DNA of 64,000 bases, from contig JARIFA010000007.1 of NCBI GenBank assembly GCA_031127075.1, positions 1 to 64,000 on the forward strand, given 5' to 3'. Below, piece after piece: positions 56,635 to 64,000 of this stretch. Made by a program: the position numbers and the translations under genes. The stretch is from Gemmatimonadota bacterium (GTDB lineage: Bacteria > Gemmatimonadota > Gemmatimonadetes > Gemmatimonadales > Gemmatimonadaceae). The notes beneath the pieces were generated by a model that worked only from the letters and a program-made list of their open reading frames with translations, was not told where the DNA came from and made no database searches. Within the stretch, counting starts at the first letter, position 1, and the number at the start of each line of letters is the position of its first letter.

Positions 56635-57936
56635 TCAATGGCGCAGCCTGAGGACCCGGTTTTCCCCAACGAAGGGCCGTGGCTCTCGATCGAGGACGAG
56701 CTCGATCAGCGTCGTCGTGAACGGCCAGAAGAGTGAGACGTTTCGGTCGGGCCACGCCGTGGTGAGGTCGATGGCCCCATCCCACCCGTCGGCTCGGGCG
56801 CTCCCCATCCCGCGGTAGCCCACCGCGCTCGAGCCGCTCCGCGCCAGCACCCGGAGCTGCAGGGCTGCGATCGTCGAGCGCCGCACGTCCCTGAGCTGCA
56901 CGTGAAAGGCCCGATAACTCGGGTCCCGCCGGTTCCGATGGACGTCACTCGCCACCCCGACCAGTCGCGTGCGGACCCCCGCGCGGTCGGTGGCCTCGAA
57001 CTCCACGTGATGGTCCGGTACCGGCGCGCCCCGCTCGTCGCGCACCCGCACAATCAATTGCTGCCACGCCTCGCGCGGCGTGTGACGCCCCACCCAGCGC
57101 GCGCGCCACGCGGCGTCCGCCCCCTCCGTCGTCACTGCGAGCGCCTCGGCTACCATCGTCGCCAGGTCGCCGGTCGGGCGTGAGAGCAGCGCCCCGTGGT
57201 GCCTCTCCGGCACGAAGGCCAGTGGCACGTCCCTCGGCCGCACCCCATCGATCCGTACCCGCTCCGTCCCGCCCCGGGAGAGATCCACGGTGAGCTTCCG
57301 GACGTCGAGCGCGCTCCCCGCCCAGCGCACCACCCCATCGCTCCCCGCCGCGTCGGTCACCGCGGCCACCGGCCAGGCGAGCGCCCCCGTGCCGCAGATG
57401 GAGTAGCTCCACCGCGCCACCGGGTGCTCGAGGTCGGCGCGGAGGAGGTCCCGGTGCGCGAGGTCCCATGTCTCGAGGCTCGCGAGCTCCAGCGCGTCGA
57501 GGACCCCGTCCCCCACCTCGAGAAAATCCTCCCCGAGGGTGCGGTTCCCCTTGGCGACCATTCCCACGAAGCTGCGCCCCTTATGCGCGAGCGGGGAGCC
57601 GAAGTGCGCCGGCCCGAGCCCCACGAAGTGCGTCACCTGCGCGCGCCGCGCGGGATGCGCGGCGAGCCAGGCCCGCACGACCAGCGCCCCCGCCGAGTGC
57701 GCCACGATCCGCAGCGGCGTCCCGCCAGCCAGATCGCGCCGGGCGCGGAGCGCCCGTTCGAACCCCTCGGCTAGATCGGCCAGCGTGAGCTCGTCGCTCA
57801 GGGAGCGCCAGTCGGCCACGTGGAGCGTGGTGGGGTCGAACCCGAGGGCGGTGAGTTTGGTGCGCCAGGGGGCGAAGGCGGCGCCGGAGTCGGAGTAACC
57901 GTGGACGAGGAAGACGGGGGCGGCCGTCACGCCCAC
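56635..57936 (-). CDS. Lipase/esterase-type alpha/beta hydrolase with C-terminal beta domain
   Basis: The 433-residue product starts directly with the hydrolase core: VFLVHGYSDSGAAFAPW (oxyanion His-Gly) and the nucleophile elbow IVAHSAGALVV. A possible acid/base pair lies later around FVPERHHGALL. Residues beyond about 290 form a separate beta-rich region (WQQLIVRVRDERGAPVPDHHVEFEATDRAG) that looks like an Ig/C2-type module. The start is GTG 57936, or the GTG at 57930 that overlaps the upstream TGA as GTGA. No signal peptide is seen. The substrate is unknown, probably an ester or lipid. Confidence 0.72.
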   Translation of the reverse strand: MGVTAAPVFLVHGYSDSGAAFAPWRTKLTALGFDPTTLHVADWRSLSDELTLADLAEGFERALRARRDLAGGTPLRIVAHSAGALVVRAWLAAHPARRAQVTHFVGLGPAHFGSPLAHKGRSFVGMVAKGNRTLGEDFLEVGDGVLDALELASLETWDLAHRDLLRADLEHPVARWSYSICGTGALAWPVAAVTDAAGSDGVVRWAGSALDVRKLTVDLSRGGTERVRIDGVRPRDVPLAFVPERHHGALLSRPTGDLATMVAEALAVTTEGADAAWRARWVGRHTPREAWQQLIVRVRDERGAPVPDHHVEFEATDRAGVRTRLVGVASDVHRNRRDPSYRAFHVQLRDVRRSTIAALQLRVLARSGSSAVGYRGMGSARADGWDGAIDLTTAWPDRNVSLFWPFTTTLIELVLDREPRPFVGENRVLRLRH

Positions 57937-58922
57937 CCCTCACTCCGCTTCCAGACCCGCCGCTCCAACCGCCACGACTTCTTCGCCGAGAAGGCCCCCT
58001 CTCCAGCGAAGAGCTCCGGATCCTCCACCGCCTCCGCGAAGTCGTTCCCCTTCGCCGACGCCTGATCCGCGAAGTGCAGCAGCTCCGCCTCGAGCGTCAT
58101 CGGCCGCACCGCGGCGCCATACTCGAGCACGCCGTGATGGCTCTGGATGAAGTGATGCAGCTCGAGCCGCTGCGCTGCTGAGAGCGTCTCGGCTGGGAGC
58201 GTGGCGAGCCGCTCCTCGAGCATCAGGGAGCCGAGCACCACGTGGCCCAGCAGGTGGCCCGCGGGGGTGAAGTCGAACCCCGCCAGCGTGACGGCGTACG
58301 CGCGGACCTTGCCGATGTCGTGCAGCAGCGCGCCAGCGGTCACGAGTGCCACGTCGCCCCCCATCGTCCCCACCGAGGCGCGCGCGATCGTCGCGACCTC
58401 CGTGGTGTGGAGCAGGAGCCCACCGAGCTGCGCGTGATGCCCGCGCGTGGCGCCGGGCGTCTCCCCGAACAGCTCGCGGAACGCGTCATCGGTGAAGACC
58501 GCGTCCACGGCGGCGCGCAGCGGGCCGCGCATCTCCGCGCGCCACGCATCCACCTGCGCCCAGAGCGCGAGCGGGTCCTGACTGATGCGCGGCAGGAACT
58601 GCGCGAGGATCGCGTCGCGCGTCATCGACGCGGCGGGGATCACGCGCGGCGGGCCGGTGAGCTTGAGCTGCAGCTTCCCCTTGTACTGCTCCACCTCGCC
58701 GATCAGCTGCACGAGCGCGCCGGCGCCGACACCCTGTACCTGCGGCAGGTATTCGTCCCAGACGTTGCACGAGAGCTCGCCCGAGGCGTTGCCGACGCGG
58801 AGGATCGCGTAGGGCTTCCCGCCGCTCGTGACCTTGTCCGCCCGCTCGCGCACCATTAGCACGTGCTGCACGCGCGCGCCCACGGGGAGGCGACGCAGAT
58901 CGAGCGGGGCGCTCAGTTCCAA
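57927..58922 (-). CDS. YhaM-like OB-fold + HD-domain 3'-5' exonuclease
   Basis: The product of about 331 residues has an N-terminal OB-fold (KPYAILRVGNASGELSCNVWDEYLP ... LIGEVEQYKGKLQLKL). An HD phosphohydrolase domain follows, with HHAQLGGLLLHTTEVA, ALLHDIGKVRAYAV, LGHVVLGS and LELHHFIQSHHGVLEYGA. This is the arrangement of Bacillus YhaM, which degrades RNA or DNA 3' ends. The TTG at 58922 is taken as the start. A CTG at 58916, overlapping the upstream TGA as CTGA, is an alternative. A later GTG would remove part of the conserved first strand. Confidence 0.85.
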   Translation of the reverse strand: MELSAPLDLRRLPVGARVQHVLMVRERADKVTSGGKPYAILRVGNASGELSCNVWDEYLPQVQGVGAGALVQLIGEVEQYKGKLQLKLTGPPRVIPAASMTRDAILAQFLPRISQDPLALWAQVDAWRAEMRGPLRAAVDAVFTDDAFRELFGETPGATRGHHAQLGGLLLHTTEVATIARASVGTMGGDVALVTAGALLHDIGKVRAYAVTLAGFDFTPAGHLLGHVVLGSLMLEERLATLPAETLSAAQRLELHHFIQSHHGVLEYGAAVRPMTLEAELLHFADQASAKGNDFAEAVEDPELFAGEGAFSAKKSWRLERRVWKRSEGWA

Positions 58923-59965
58923 CGGAAATCGGCGACGAAGAGGTTCGTCTCGCCGGTGGTCTTCGCGTACCGGTTTGACGCCCAGAGGAGCTGCTTCCCA
59001 TCGGGGCTGAACATCGGGAAGCCATCGAAGGTCCCGTCGAAGGTGATCCGCTCGAGCTGGTCGGCGCCGGCCATCGACTCGGATGCGGACACCATATACA
59101 GGTCGAAATTCCCGCTGCGCGGCGCGACGAAGTTCGTCGAGAAGATGATCTTCGTGCCGTCGGGGCTCCACGAGGGGCCGAAGTTCGCGCCGCCGAGCGC
59201 GGTGACCTGCCGCTGGTCGGAGCCGTCGGCGTTCATCACGAAGAGCTCGACCTTGCTGGGGCGGATGAGCCCCTGCGCGAGGAGCTCCCGATACTGCGCG
59301 AGCTCGGTGGCATCCTTCGGGTGGTGCGCGCGGTACACGATCTTCGTGCCGTCGGGGGACCACCAGGGGCCGCCGTCGTAGCCGGGCGTGGTGGTGAGCC
59401 GGCGGACGTCGGTGCCGTCGATGTTCATCGTGTAGATGTCGAGATCGCCGTCCTTGAGTGACGTGAAGACGATCTTCTTCCCATCGGGCGAGACGACCCC
59501 CTCGGCGGTGTACACGTCGTAATTCGTGAGGCGGGTCATCCCGCTCCCGTCACGGTTCACGGTGTAGATGTCGTACTTGTCGAGCGGCCAGACGTACCCC
59601 TTGGACGGGTCGGGCTTGGCGGGGCAGGCGTCGTCGTGCGCGGTGCTCGAGCCGAAGAGGAGCCGGTCGCTCCCCGGGATGAACCACCCACAGGTCGTCT
59701 TCCCGCGTCCGTCGGAGACGCGGCGCAGCCCGGTGCCGTCGGCGCGCATCACGAACTGCTGGTCGCAGGTGCGGCCGTCGCGCGTGGACTGGAGCGTGAT
59801 CCACTTCCCGTCGTTGCTCCAATACGCCTCGGCGTTCTCCCCGCCGAAGGTGAGCTGGCGCACGCTCGTCAGGCGAGATTCACCGGGGGTGGGCGCGACC
59901 ACGACCGCGGGGGAGCGGGAGAGGCAGCCGGTCAGAGCGAGGGCGAGGATCGGGAGGGGGCGCAT
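58913..59965 (-). CDS. TolB-like PD40 beta-propeller lipoprotein
   Basis: The 350-residue product has a lipoprotein signal (PILALALTGC, Cys14) and a chain of PD40 repeats visible as SNDGKWITLQSTRDG, SPDGKKIVFTSLKDGDLDIYTMNIDGT, SPDGTKIVYRAHH, SPDGTKIIFSTNF and SPDGKQLLWASNRY. It folds as a six- or seven-bladed propeller in the envelope, similar to TolB, but there are no tol/pal genes nearby. The heptamer repeat array lies immediately upstream of its ATG. Confidence 0.83.
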   Translation of the reverse strand: MRPLPILALALTGCLSRSPAVVVAPTPGESRLTSVRQLTFGGENAEAYWSNDGKWITLQSTRDGRTCDQQFVMRADGTGLRRVSDGRGKTTCGWFIPGSDRLLFGSSTAHDDACPAKPDPSKGYVWPLDKYDIYTVNRDGSGMTRLTNYDVYTAEGVVSPDGKKIVFTSLKDGDLDIYTMNIDGTDVRRLTTTPGYDGGPWWSPDGTKIVYRAHHPKDATELAQYRELLAQGLIRPSKVELFVMNADGSDQRQVTALGGANFGPSWSPDGTKIIFSTNFVAPRSGNFDLYMVSASESMAGADQLERITFDGTFDGFPMFSPDGKQLLWASNRYAKTTGETNLFVADFRWN

Positions 59966-59970
59966 GGGAG

Positions 59971-60020
59971 ATCAGGTATCAGGTATCAGGTATCAGGTAT
60001 CAGGTATCAGGTATCAGGGG
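59971..60020. repeat. ATCAGGT heptamer tandem array
   Basis: Six perfect copies of ATCAGGT plus a seventh ending GGG lie between the S41 protease and the PD40 lipoprotein genes. Degenerate units continue to 60060. Complementary units (CCTGAGACCTGACCCCTGACCCC) occupy 60084-60114, so an RNA of this spacer could fold back on itself. Confidence 0.9.
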
Positions 60021-60114
60021 TCGGGTATCAGGGGTCGGGCCTTAGGGAACAGGTCGGGCGACAGTCATCTGACATCTGACCCCCTTATCCCTGAGACCTG
60101 ACCCCTGACCCCTC

Positions 60115-61686
60115 CTACCTGGTGTTCGCCAGCGCGAGCAACTCCGCCGTCGTCCGCCCCTTCCGGAGTAGCTCCAGCGCGCGCTGTAACTGCACGTCCT
60201 CCCGGACGTCGCGTCGCTTGGCCACGGAGTCGCCGAAGACGCGCCGCGCGATGCGGTCGCTGACGAGGCGGTCCACGTACGCGCGGCCCGCGGACCAGGT
60301 GGCGTCATCCACCGTGATGCTCCGCGCGCCGAGTCGGGTACGGAACTCGCCGCGCATCGCGTCGGTCACCTGGAAGTTCGCGGCGAGGCCGGCGGAGCGG
60401 AGCGAGAAGGCGTACTCGTCGAGGGCGAGGTAGACCTCCTGCGACTTCGGCACGAGCGCCTTCGCCACCTGCTGCTCCGCGGTGGTCAGCGTGTCGTACG
60501 GGACGATGATGTCGGGGGTGATGGCGCCGCCGCCGTAGACGATTCGCCCGCCGTCCGACCGGAACTGCGGCCGCGCGCGGCGCGCGGCGTCGGTCTCGAG
60601 GGAGTCGGGCTCCACCTCGACGAGGTTCCCCGCGGCGTCGAGCACCCGCTCCTTCTGGATGGAGCGCCCGCTCGGCGTGAACCACTTCCCGGTCGTGAGT
60701 TTGATCGCGTAGCCGCCGTCGAGGCGGTACACCGACTGCACGAGCCCCTTCCCGAACGAGGTCGTGCCGACGATCAGCGCGCGGTCGTGGTCCTGCAACG
60801 CCCCCGCGACGATCTCGGACGCCGACGCGGTGTAGCCGTCGGTAAGGACGACGATGGGGATCGTCGGCGCGATCGGCGCCTCCTCGGCGACGTACTGCTC
60901 GGGGTCGCTGCCGCGGCCGCGCACCGTGGCGAGCTCCGTGCCGCGTGGGAGGAAGAAGTTCGCGAGGTTGAGCGCCTGATCGAGGAAGCCGCCGGTGTTC
61001 CGGCGGAGGTCGATCACGAGCCCCTTCGCCCCCTCGCGCTGCAACCGCTGGAGCTGCGCCGCGAACTCGCCCGTGGTGGTCTCGTTGAACTGCTGGAGCG
61101 GGATGTACGCGACCTTGTCCTCGAGCATCAGCGCGAACGGGATTGCGGGGATGCGGATGATGCGCCGCGTGAACTCCACCTCGAACGGCGCGTTCACCCC
61201 CGGGCGGCCGAAGCGCGCCTTCACCGTGGTACCCGGCGGGCCCTTCAGCCGGTCGGAGACCTGCGCGACCTTCCATCCCGCCGTCGAGGCGGTGTCGACC
61301 CCGATGATGCGGTCCCCTTCTCGGATCCCCGCCTCCTCGGCGGGGGTGTTGGGATAGACCTTCGAGATCATGATCGACCCGTTCTGGTCCTCGATCAGCA
61401 TCCCGATCCCGCCGTAGAAGCCGCCGGTCGTCGTGTTGAACGCCTCGAGCTCCTTGGGCGTGTAGAGCTCCGAGTACGGGTCGCGGAGCTCTTCGACGAG
61501 GCCGCGGGCGGCCTTCTCGTACAACGCCCCCGTGCCGATCGAGTCGACGAAGCGGTCGCCGACGATGGCGAGCACCTGGTCGAAGAGGCGGGCGCCGTTC
61601 TGGGTAGCGCGCTCCTGGACGACGAAGGCGCCGACGGCGAGCGGGAGGGCGATGGCCGCGAGGGCCAGGAGGCGCGGACGGGACAT
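60115..61686 (-). CDS. S41 family C-terminal processing peptidase
   Basis: The 523-residue periplasmic serine protease has an N-terminal signal or anchor segment (LLALAAIALPLAVGAFVV). It has an N-terminal helical domain, a PDZ domain (residues ~95-185: GGIGMLIEDQNGSIMISKVYPNTPAEEAG, GDRIIGVDT) and the protease core. The catalytic Ser is in DGYTASASEIVAGAL and the Lys in GTTSFGKGLVQ. Such proteases trim exported or membrane proteins after PDZ recognition of hydrophobic C-termini. A long C-terminal tail (residues 400-523) is helical and basic. Confidence 0.9.
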   Translation of the reverse strand: MSRPRLLALAAIALPLAVGAFVVQERATQNGARLFDQVLAIVGDRFVDSIGTGALYEKAARGLVEELRDPYSELYTPKELEAFNTTTGGFYGGIGMLIEDQNGSIMISKVYPNTPAEEAGIREGDRIIGVDTASTAGWKVAQVSDRLKGPPGTTVKARFGRPGVNAPFEVEFTRRIIRIPAIPFALMLEDKVAYIPLQQFNETTTGEFAAQLQRLQREGAKGLVIDLRRNTGGFLDQALNLANFFLPRGTELATVRGRGSDPEQYVAEEAPIAPTIPIVVLTDGYTASASEIVAGALQDHDRALIVGTTSFGKGLVQSVYRLDGGYAIKLTTGKWFTPSGRSIQKERVLDAAGNLVEVEPDSLETDAARRARPQFRSDGGRIVYGGGAITPDIIVPYDTLTTAEQQVAKALVPKSQEVYLALDEYAFSLRSAGLAANFQVTDAMRGEFRTRLGARSITVDDATWSAGRAYVDRLVSDRIARRVFGDSVAKRRDVREDVQLQRALELLRKGRTTAELLALANTR

Positions 61687-61779
61687 GAGAGAGGGGCGGG
61701 TGTCGGAGCGAAAGTTACCCGGGTGATACGCCCCGGGCCACGCGAGGGTTCACGCGTGCGGGCCGGCCAGGGTTCACCC

Positions 61780-61795
61780 GACGGCGCGCGCCGTC
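61780..61795. other. 16-bp palindrome at the 3' end of the repA-like gene
   Basis: GACGGCGCGCGCCGTC is a perfect palindrome overlapping the repA-like stop codon. It could end the transcript or be a protein-binding site. Two copies of AGGGTTCAC (61745-61753, 61769-61777) sit just beyond it. Confidence 0.35.
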
Positions 61796-62618
61796 AGCGC
61801 TCGTACCGCACCAGCCACTGCCGCCCCGCCTGCGTCATCTCGATCCGCTTGGCGAGCCCCGCGGCGAGCAGCATCTCGTGCGCCGGCTGCAGCACCCGCT
61901 GCAGGTGCGAGGGATACCGCTGGGTGAGGGGGAGCCGTTCGGCGAGCCGCTCGAGCGCCACCTCCCAAGGCTGGCCCGGCGCGACCCCCTGCGCCTCGAG
62001 GAGCCGGTAGAGTCGGCGGGCGACGGGGGAGCTGAGCGCGAGGTAGCGGCTGACGACGACGGTGGTGCTTCGGCCGGCGGCGAGGGTGGCGCGGAGTTGG
62101 GGCGCGACGATTACCCGCGCCTCCCCGGGCTCGTTGGAGGCGAGGGCGGGGAAGAGGGCGAGCTGGTCGACGTCGCTCTGCCGGCGCCGGTCGATGGTGA
62201 CGCTGGAGAGCAGCGTGAAGCGGGCGGGGCCGGCGTGCCCCTCGGCGTCGTGCCAGGCGCCGTCGCTCTCGAGGACGGTCCGCTCGAGGCGGCCGAGGGC
62301 GCCGCGGAGCTGCTCGTAGGTGCGGCCATCGACCTTCCGGCCGAGGGAGCGGAGGAAGGCGTGGAGGGTGAAGGCGAGGATGCCGTCGGCGGGGGTGTCG
62401 GCCTCCTGATAGCGCCGCATCAGCTCGACGTAGACGTCCTGGTCGAAGGTCCCCGGGAGGCGATCGCCGGGATTCGGGAGGACGCGCCAGCGGCCACCCT
62501 CGTCGGTGGTGAAATCGACCGGGGGGTCGTCGGCGCTGTCGGAGAGGCGGAAGAGCGGGAGGGCCTCGACGTCGCGGTCGAGGCAGGCGTGCTTGGCGGC
62601 GGGCCGCCGGCGCGTCAG
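61794..62618 (-). CDS. RepA-like replication initiator protein
   Basis: The ORF track lists only 208 residues from ATG 62420, but the frame continues upstream with clearly conserved sequence (RDVEALPLFRLSD, RWRVLPNP and LPGTFDQDVYVEL). No ATG, GTG or TTG occurs there. A CTG at 62618 overlapping the MerR stop as CTGA gives 274 residues and is my choice of start. The protein resembles plasmid-type replication initiator protein A homologues found on chromosomes of Myxococcota and Deinococcota, with winged-helix regions (YEQLRGALGRLERTVL, RRLYRLLEAQG). Whether it initiates replication or regulates transcription is open. Confidence 0.72.
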   Translation of the reverse strand: MTRRRPAAKHACLDRDVEALPLFRLSDSADDPPVDFTTDEGGRWRVLPNPGDRLPGTFDQDVYVELMRRYQEADTPADGILAFTLHAFLRSLGRKVDGRTYEQLRGALGRLERTVLESDGAWHDAEGHAGPARFTLLSSVTIDRRRQSDVDQLALFPALASNEPGEARVIVAPQLRATLAAGRSTTVVVSRYLALSSPVARRLYRLLEAQGVAPGQPWEVALERLAERLPLTQRYPSHLQRVLQPAHEMLLAAGLAKRIEMTQAGRQWLVRYER

Positions 62619-63160
62619 CGGAGGTCCTCGCGGCCGAGGGCGGCGCGGACCCCTTCGCGGAGGGCGACGAGGGTGGCGTCGCGGGCGGCGGGAGAGTCGT
62701 CGCGCACGTGGAGCTCGATCCCATCGGTGATGATGAGGCGGTGCCAGCGGGCGGGTGGGGCGTCGTCGTGGGCGACCTGGCGGTCGGTGCCCGTGCCGAG
62801 GGCGGGGGCGAGGGCCGCGGCGACGCGGCGCTCGAGCTCATCGCCGGCGATCCCCGGGAGTTCCGCCTTGATGGCGTCGAGGGTCTTCCCCTCGCGCTGG
62901 CGGATCTTGATGGCGAGGAGCTGGAGGAGGTGCTTGTAGTGGTACGTCGCGGCGGTGCCCTTCCCCTCGGGGTGGTCGAGGAGGCCCTGGGCCACGTAGA
63001 AGCGGATGGCGCGGGCGGAGAGGGCGGCGCGCGCCGAGCTGTTGGTGGGGCGCATCCCGGCGGCATCGACGAGGGCCGTCGCGTGGGCGGCGAGTCCCCG
63101 GGCGTTCCACGGCGCGTGGCGGGCGTGGGCGCGGAGGAGGGCGACGGGAGAGTCCGGCAT
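62615..63160 (-). CDS. MerR-type HTH regulator
   Basis: The 181-residue protein has a MerR-like winged helix (SARAIRFYVAQGLLDHPEGKGTAATYHYKHLLQLLAIKIRQREGKTLDAIKAEL). A C-terminal region contains RLIITDGIELHVRDD, which looks like a small ligand or oligomerisation domain. The usual effector Cys residues are absent. The ATG at 63160 has a TACACT box 9 nt upstream. It is translationally coupled to the RepA-like gene and probably controls or partners it. Confidence 0.8.
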   Translation of the reverse strand: MPDSPVALLRAHARHAPWNARGLAAHATALVDAAGMRPTNSSARAALSARAIRFYVAQGLLDHPEGKGTAATYHYKHLLQLLAIKIRQREGKTLDAIKAELPGIAGDELERRVAAALAPALGTGTDRQVAHDDAPPARWHRLIITDGIELHVRDDSPAARDATLVALREGVRAALGREDLR

Positions 63161-63169
63161 GGCCCGGAA

Positions 63170-63175
63170 AGTGTA
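63170..63175 (-). promoter_or_regulatory. -10-like box TACACT upstream of the MerR gene
   Basis: TACACT on the minus strand ends 9 nt before the MerR ATG. Confidence 0.4.
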
Positions 63176-63244
63176 GCGCCGAACCGACGACGCGGATAGC
63201 GTGGCCGGGTCGGCGCTGGGGGTCCTGCGCACGGACGGTGCGGC

Positions 63245-63985
63245 TTACTTCTTCGGCGCCGGCTTCTTCTTCGCTGAAGGCTTGGAGGCTGAAGGCTTCT
63301 TGGCGGCGGGCTTCTTCGCCGCCTTGGCCGGCTTCTTCGGGGCGGCCTTCTTCGGCGCCGGCTTGGCCGCCTTCTTCACCGGCTTGGCGGCCTTCTTCGC
63401 GGGCGTCGCCGGCTTCTTGGCGGCGGGCTTGGCCTTCGCTTTCGGGGTGGGCTTGGCGGCCTTCTTGGCGGGGGCCTTCGCTGCCGGCTTGGCCTTCGGG
63501 GCGGGCTTGGCCGGCGCCTTCGCGGTCGGCTTGGCCACCGGCTTGGCCGGCGCCGTTGCCTTGGCCGGGGCCGATGGCTTCGCGGGGGCGGCGGCGGGCT
63601 TCACCGGAGCCGGCGCGGGCGCGGCCGCGGCAATCTCCGCCGGGATCTCCATCTCCCCGGTCGTCTCGAAGATGCTCCGGACCCGCGGCTTCTCGGCCGG
63701 CTTCCGACCGCGGCGACGCGGAGCGGGCGGCTCGCCGAAGAGGTCGCCGTCCTCGTCGTCGCTGTCGTCCGCGACGGGCGCGACGCCCCCCTCCTCCTCG
63801 TCGTCGTCCGACTCGTCGGTCGAGTCCCAGAGGGAGTCCGACTGATCCTTGGACACGGTCCAGCCGCCATCCTCCTCGTCGTCGTCATACGAGGCGCGCC
63901 GGCTCCCGCCGCCGAAGCCAGACTCCTCGTCGTCGTCGGCGTCCGAAAAGAGCCGGTCGTCCATTCCGTCGCAGGTCAGCATCAT
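63245..63985 (-). CDS. Histone H1-like protein with acidic N-terminus and Lys/Ala/Pro repeat tail
   Basis: The product of about 246 residues is strongly bipartite. The first 85 residues are rich in Asp/Glu (DDDEESG, DDDEEDGG, DESDDDEEEGG), then an AT-hook-like PRRRGRKP follows, and the last 120 residues consist of KPAAKAPAKKAAKP-type repeats like bacterial H1/Hc1 proteins. The basic tail should bind DNA or RNA, and the acidic head may modulate it. An ATG at 63985 with GGAGGGG upstream is preferred, but a GTG at 63997 is possible and the frame remains open to the window edge. Confidence 0.72.
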   Translation of the reverse strand: MMLTCDGMDDRLFSDADDDEESGFGGGSRRASYDDDEEDGGWTVSKDQSDSLWDSTDESDDDEEEGGVAPVADDSDDEDGDLFGEPPAPRRRGRKPAEKPRVRSIFETTGEMEIPAEIAAAAPAPAPVKPAAAPAKPSAPAKATAPAKPVAKPTAKAPAKPAPKAKPAAKAPAKKAAKPTPKAKAKPAAKKPATPAKKAAKPVKKAAKPAPKKAAPKKPAKAAKKPAAKKPSASKPSAKKKPAPKK

Positions 63986-64000
63986 CAACCCCTCCACTAT

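Noticed and set aside
59971-60020. CRISPR array
   Set aside because: Units are 7 bp, directly abutting, with no spacers and no cas genes; it is a simple tandem repeat.

Overview
The window is a high-GC (about 70% by eye), densely coded chromosomal segment with about 50 protein-coding genes and no rRNA, tRNA, CRISPR array or insertion sequence that I can see. Several things together suggest a Gemmatimonadota-like bacterium: futalosine-route menaquinone genes, many exported BNR/PD40, amidohydrolase and peptidase proteins, a plant/Chlamydia-type FabI, an IDO-type tryptophan dioxygenase and very tight gene packing. The phylum is an inference from gene content; nothing here is diagnostic by itself.

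Layout. 1-1.7 kb: tail of a BNR-repeat exported protein and a GNAT enzyme. 1.7-7 kb (minus): fabI, then a coupled operon GNAT / N-succinylamino acid racemase-like enolase / M20 deacylase / TsaC-Sua5. 7-11.4 kb: PAP2 phosphatase, 2H phosphoesterase, two alpha/beta hydrolases, and a TlpA-DsbD redox pair. 11.5-18 kb: exported amidohydrolase, ettA, a VOC protein and a G8-domain lipoprotein. 18-20.5 kb (minus): a His-rich exported protein, mqnB, mqnD and a haem-motif lipoprotein. 20.5-23.8 kb: envelope proteins. 23.8-29 kb: a signalling block with a GAF-PAS histidine kinase, a REC-histidine kinase, a REC-EAL phosphodiesterase and a divergent H-NOX gas sensor. 29-35 kb: exported M20 peptidase, methyltransferase, DUF2490 protein, and a cupredoxin/beta-helix lipoprotein paired with a Tat-exported copper oxidase. 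35-39.9 kb (minus): trpD-trpCF-trpB-trpA preceded by a leader peptide with two Trp codons and a complete attenuator. 40-47.9 kb: BNR protein, alkaline phosphatase-family enzyme, degenerate aldo/keto reductase and an M28 peptidase. 47.9-53.2 kb (minus): MoeB-rhodanese, NrtR-like regulator, YggX, DdpX-like dipeptidase, small proteins and class I fumarase. 53.3-56.6 kb: IDO, kynureninase and a NYN-like protein. 56.6-64 kb (minus): lipase, YhaM-like nuclease, PD40 lipoprotein, S41 protease, RepA-like initiator with a MerR partner, and a histone H1-like protein.

How the genes connect. Tryptophan metabolism appears twice: an attenuated biosynthetic operon that starts at anthranilate (no trpE/trpG in the window), and IDO plus kynureninase, which degrade Trp back towards anthranilate. 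Menaquinone is made through futalosine here, so the MenC-like enolase is better read as an N-succinylamino acid racemase working with its GNAT and M20 neighbours. The H-NOX, kinase and EAL genes look like a nitric-oxide to cyclic-di-GMP circuit.

Expression signals. Many operon-first genes have a TANNNT box only 5-10 nt before the start codon, suggesting common leaderless transcription. Genes within operons often overlap as NTGA, and all four forms (ATGA, GTGA, TTGA, CTGA) occur, including apparent CTG starts. The only stretch over 300 bases without a conventional gene (39653-39961) holds the trp leader region and an upstream terminator.
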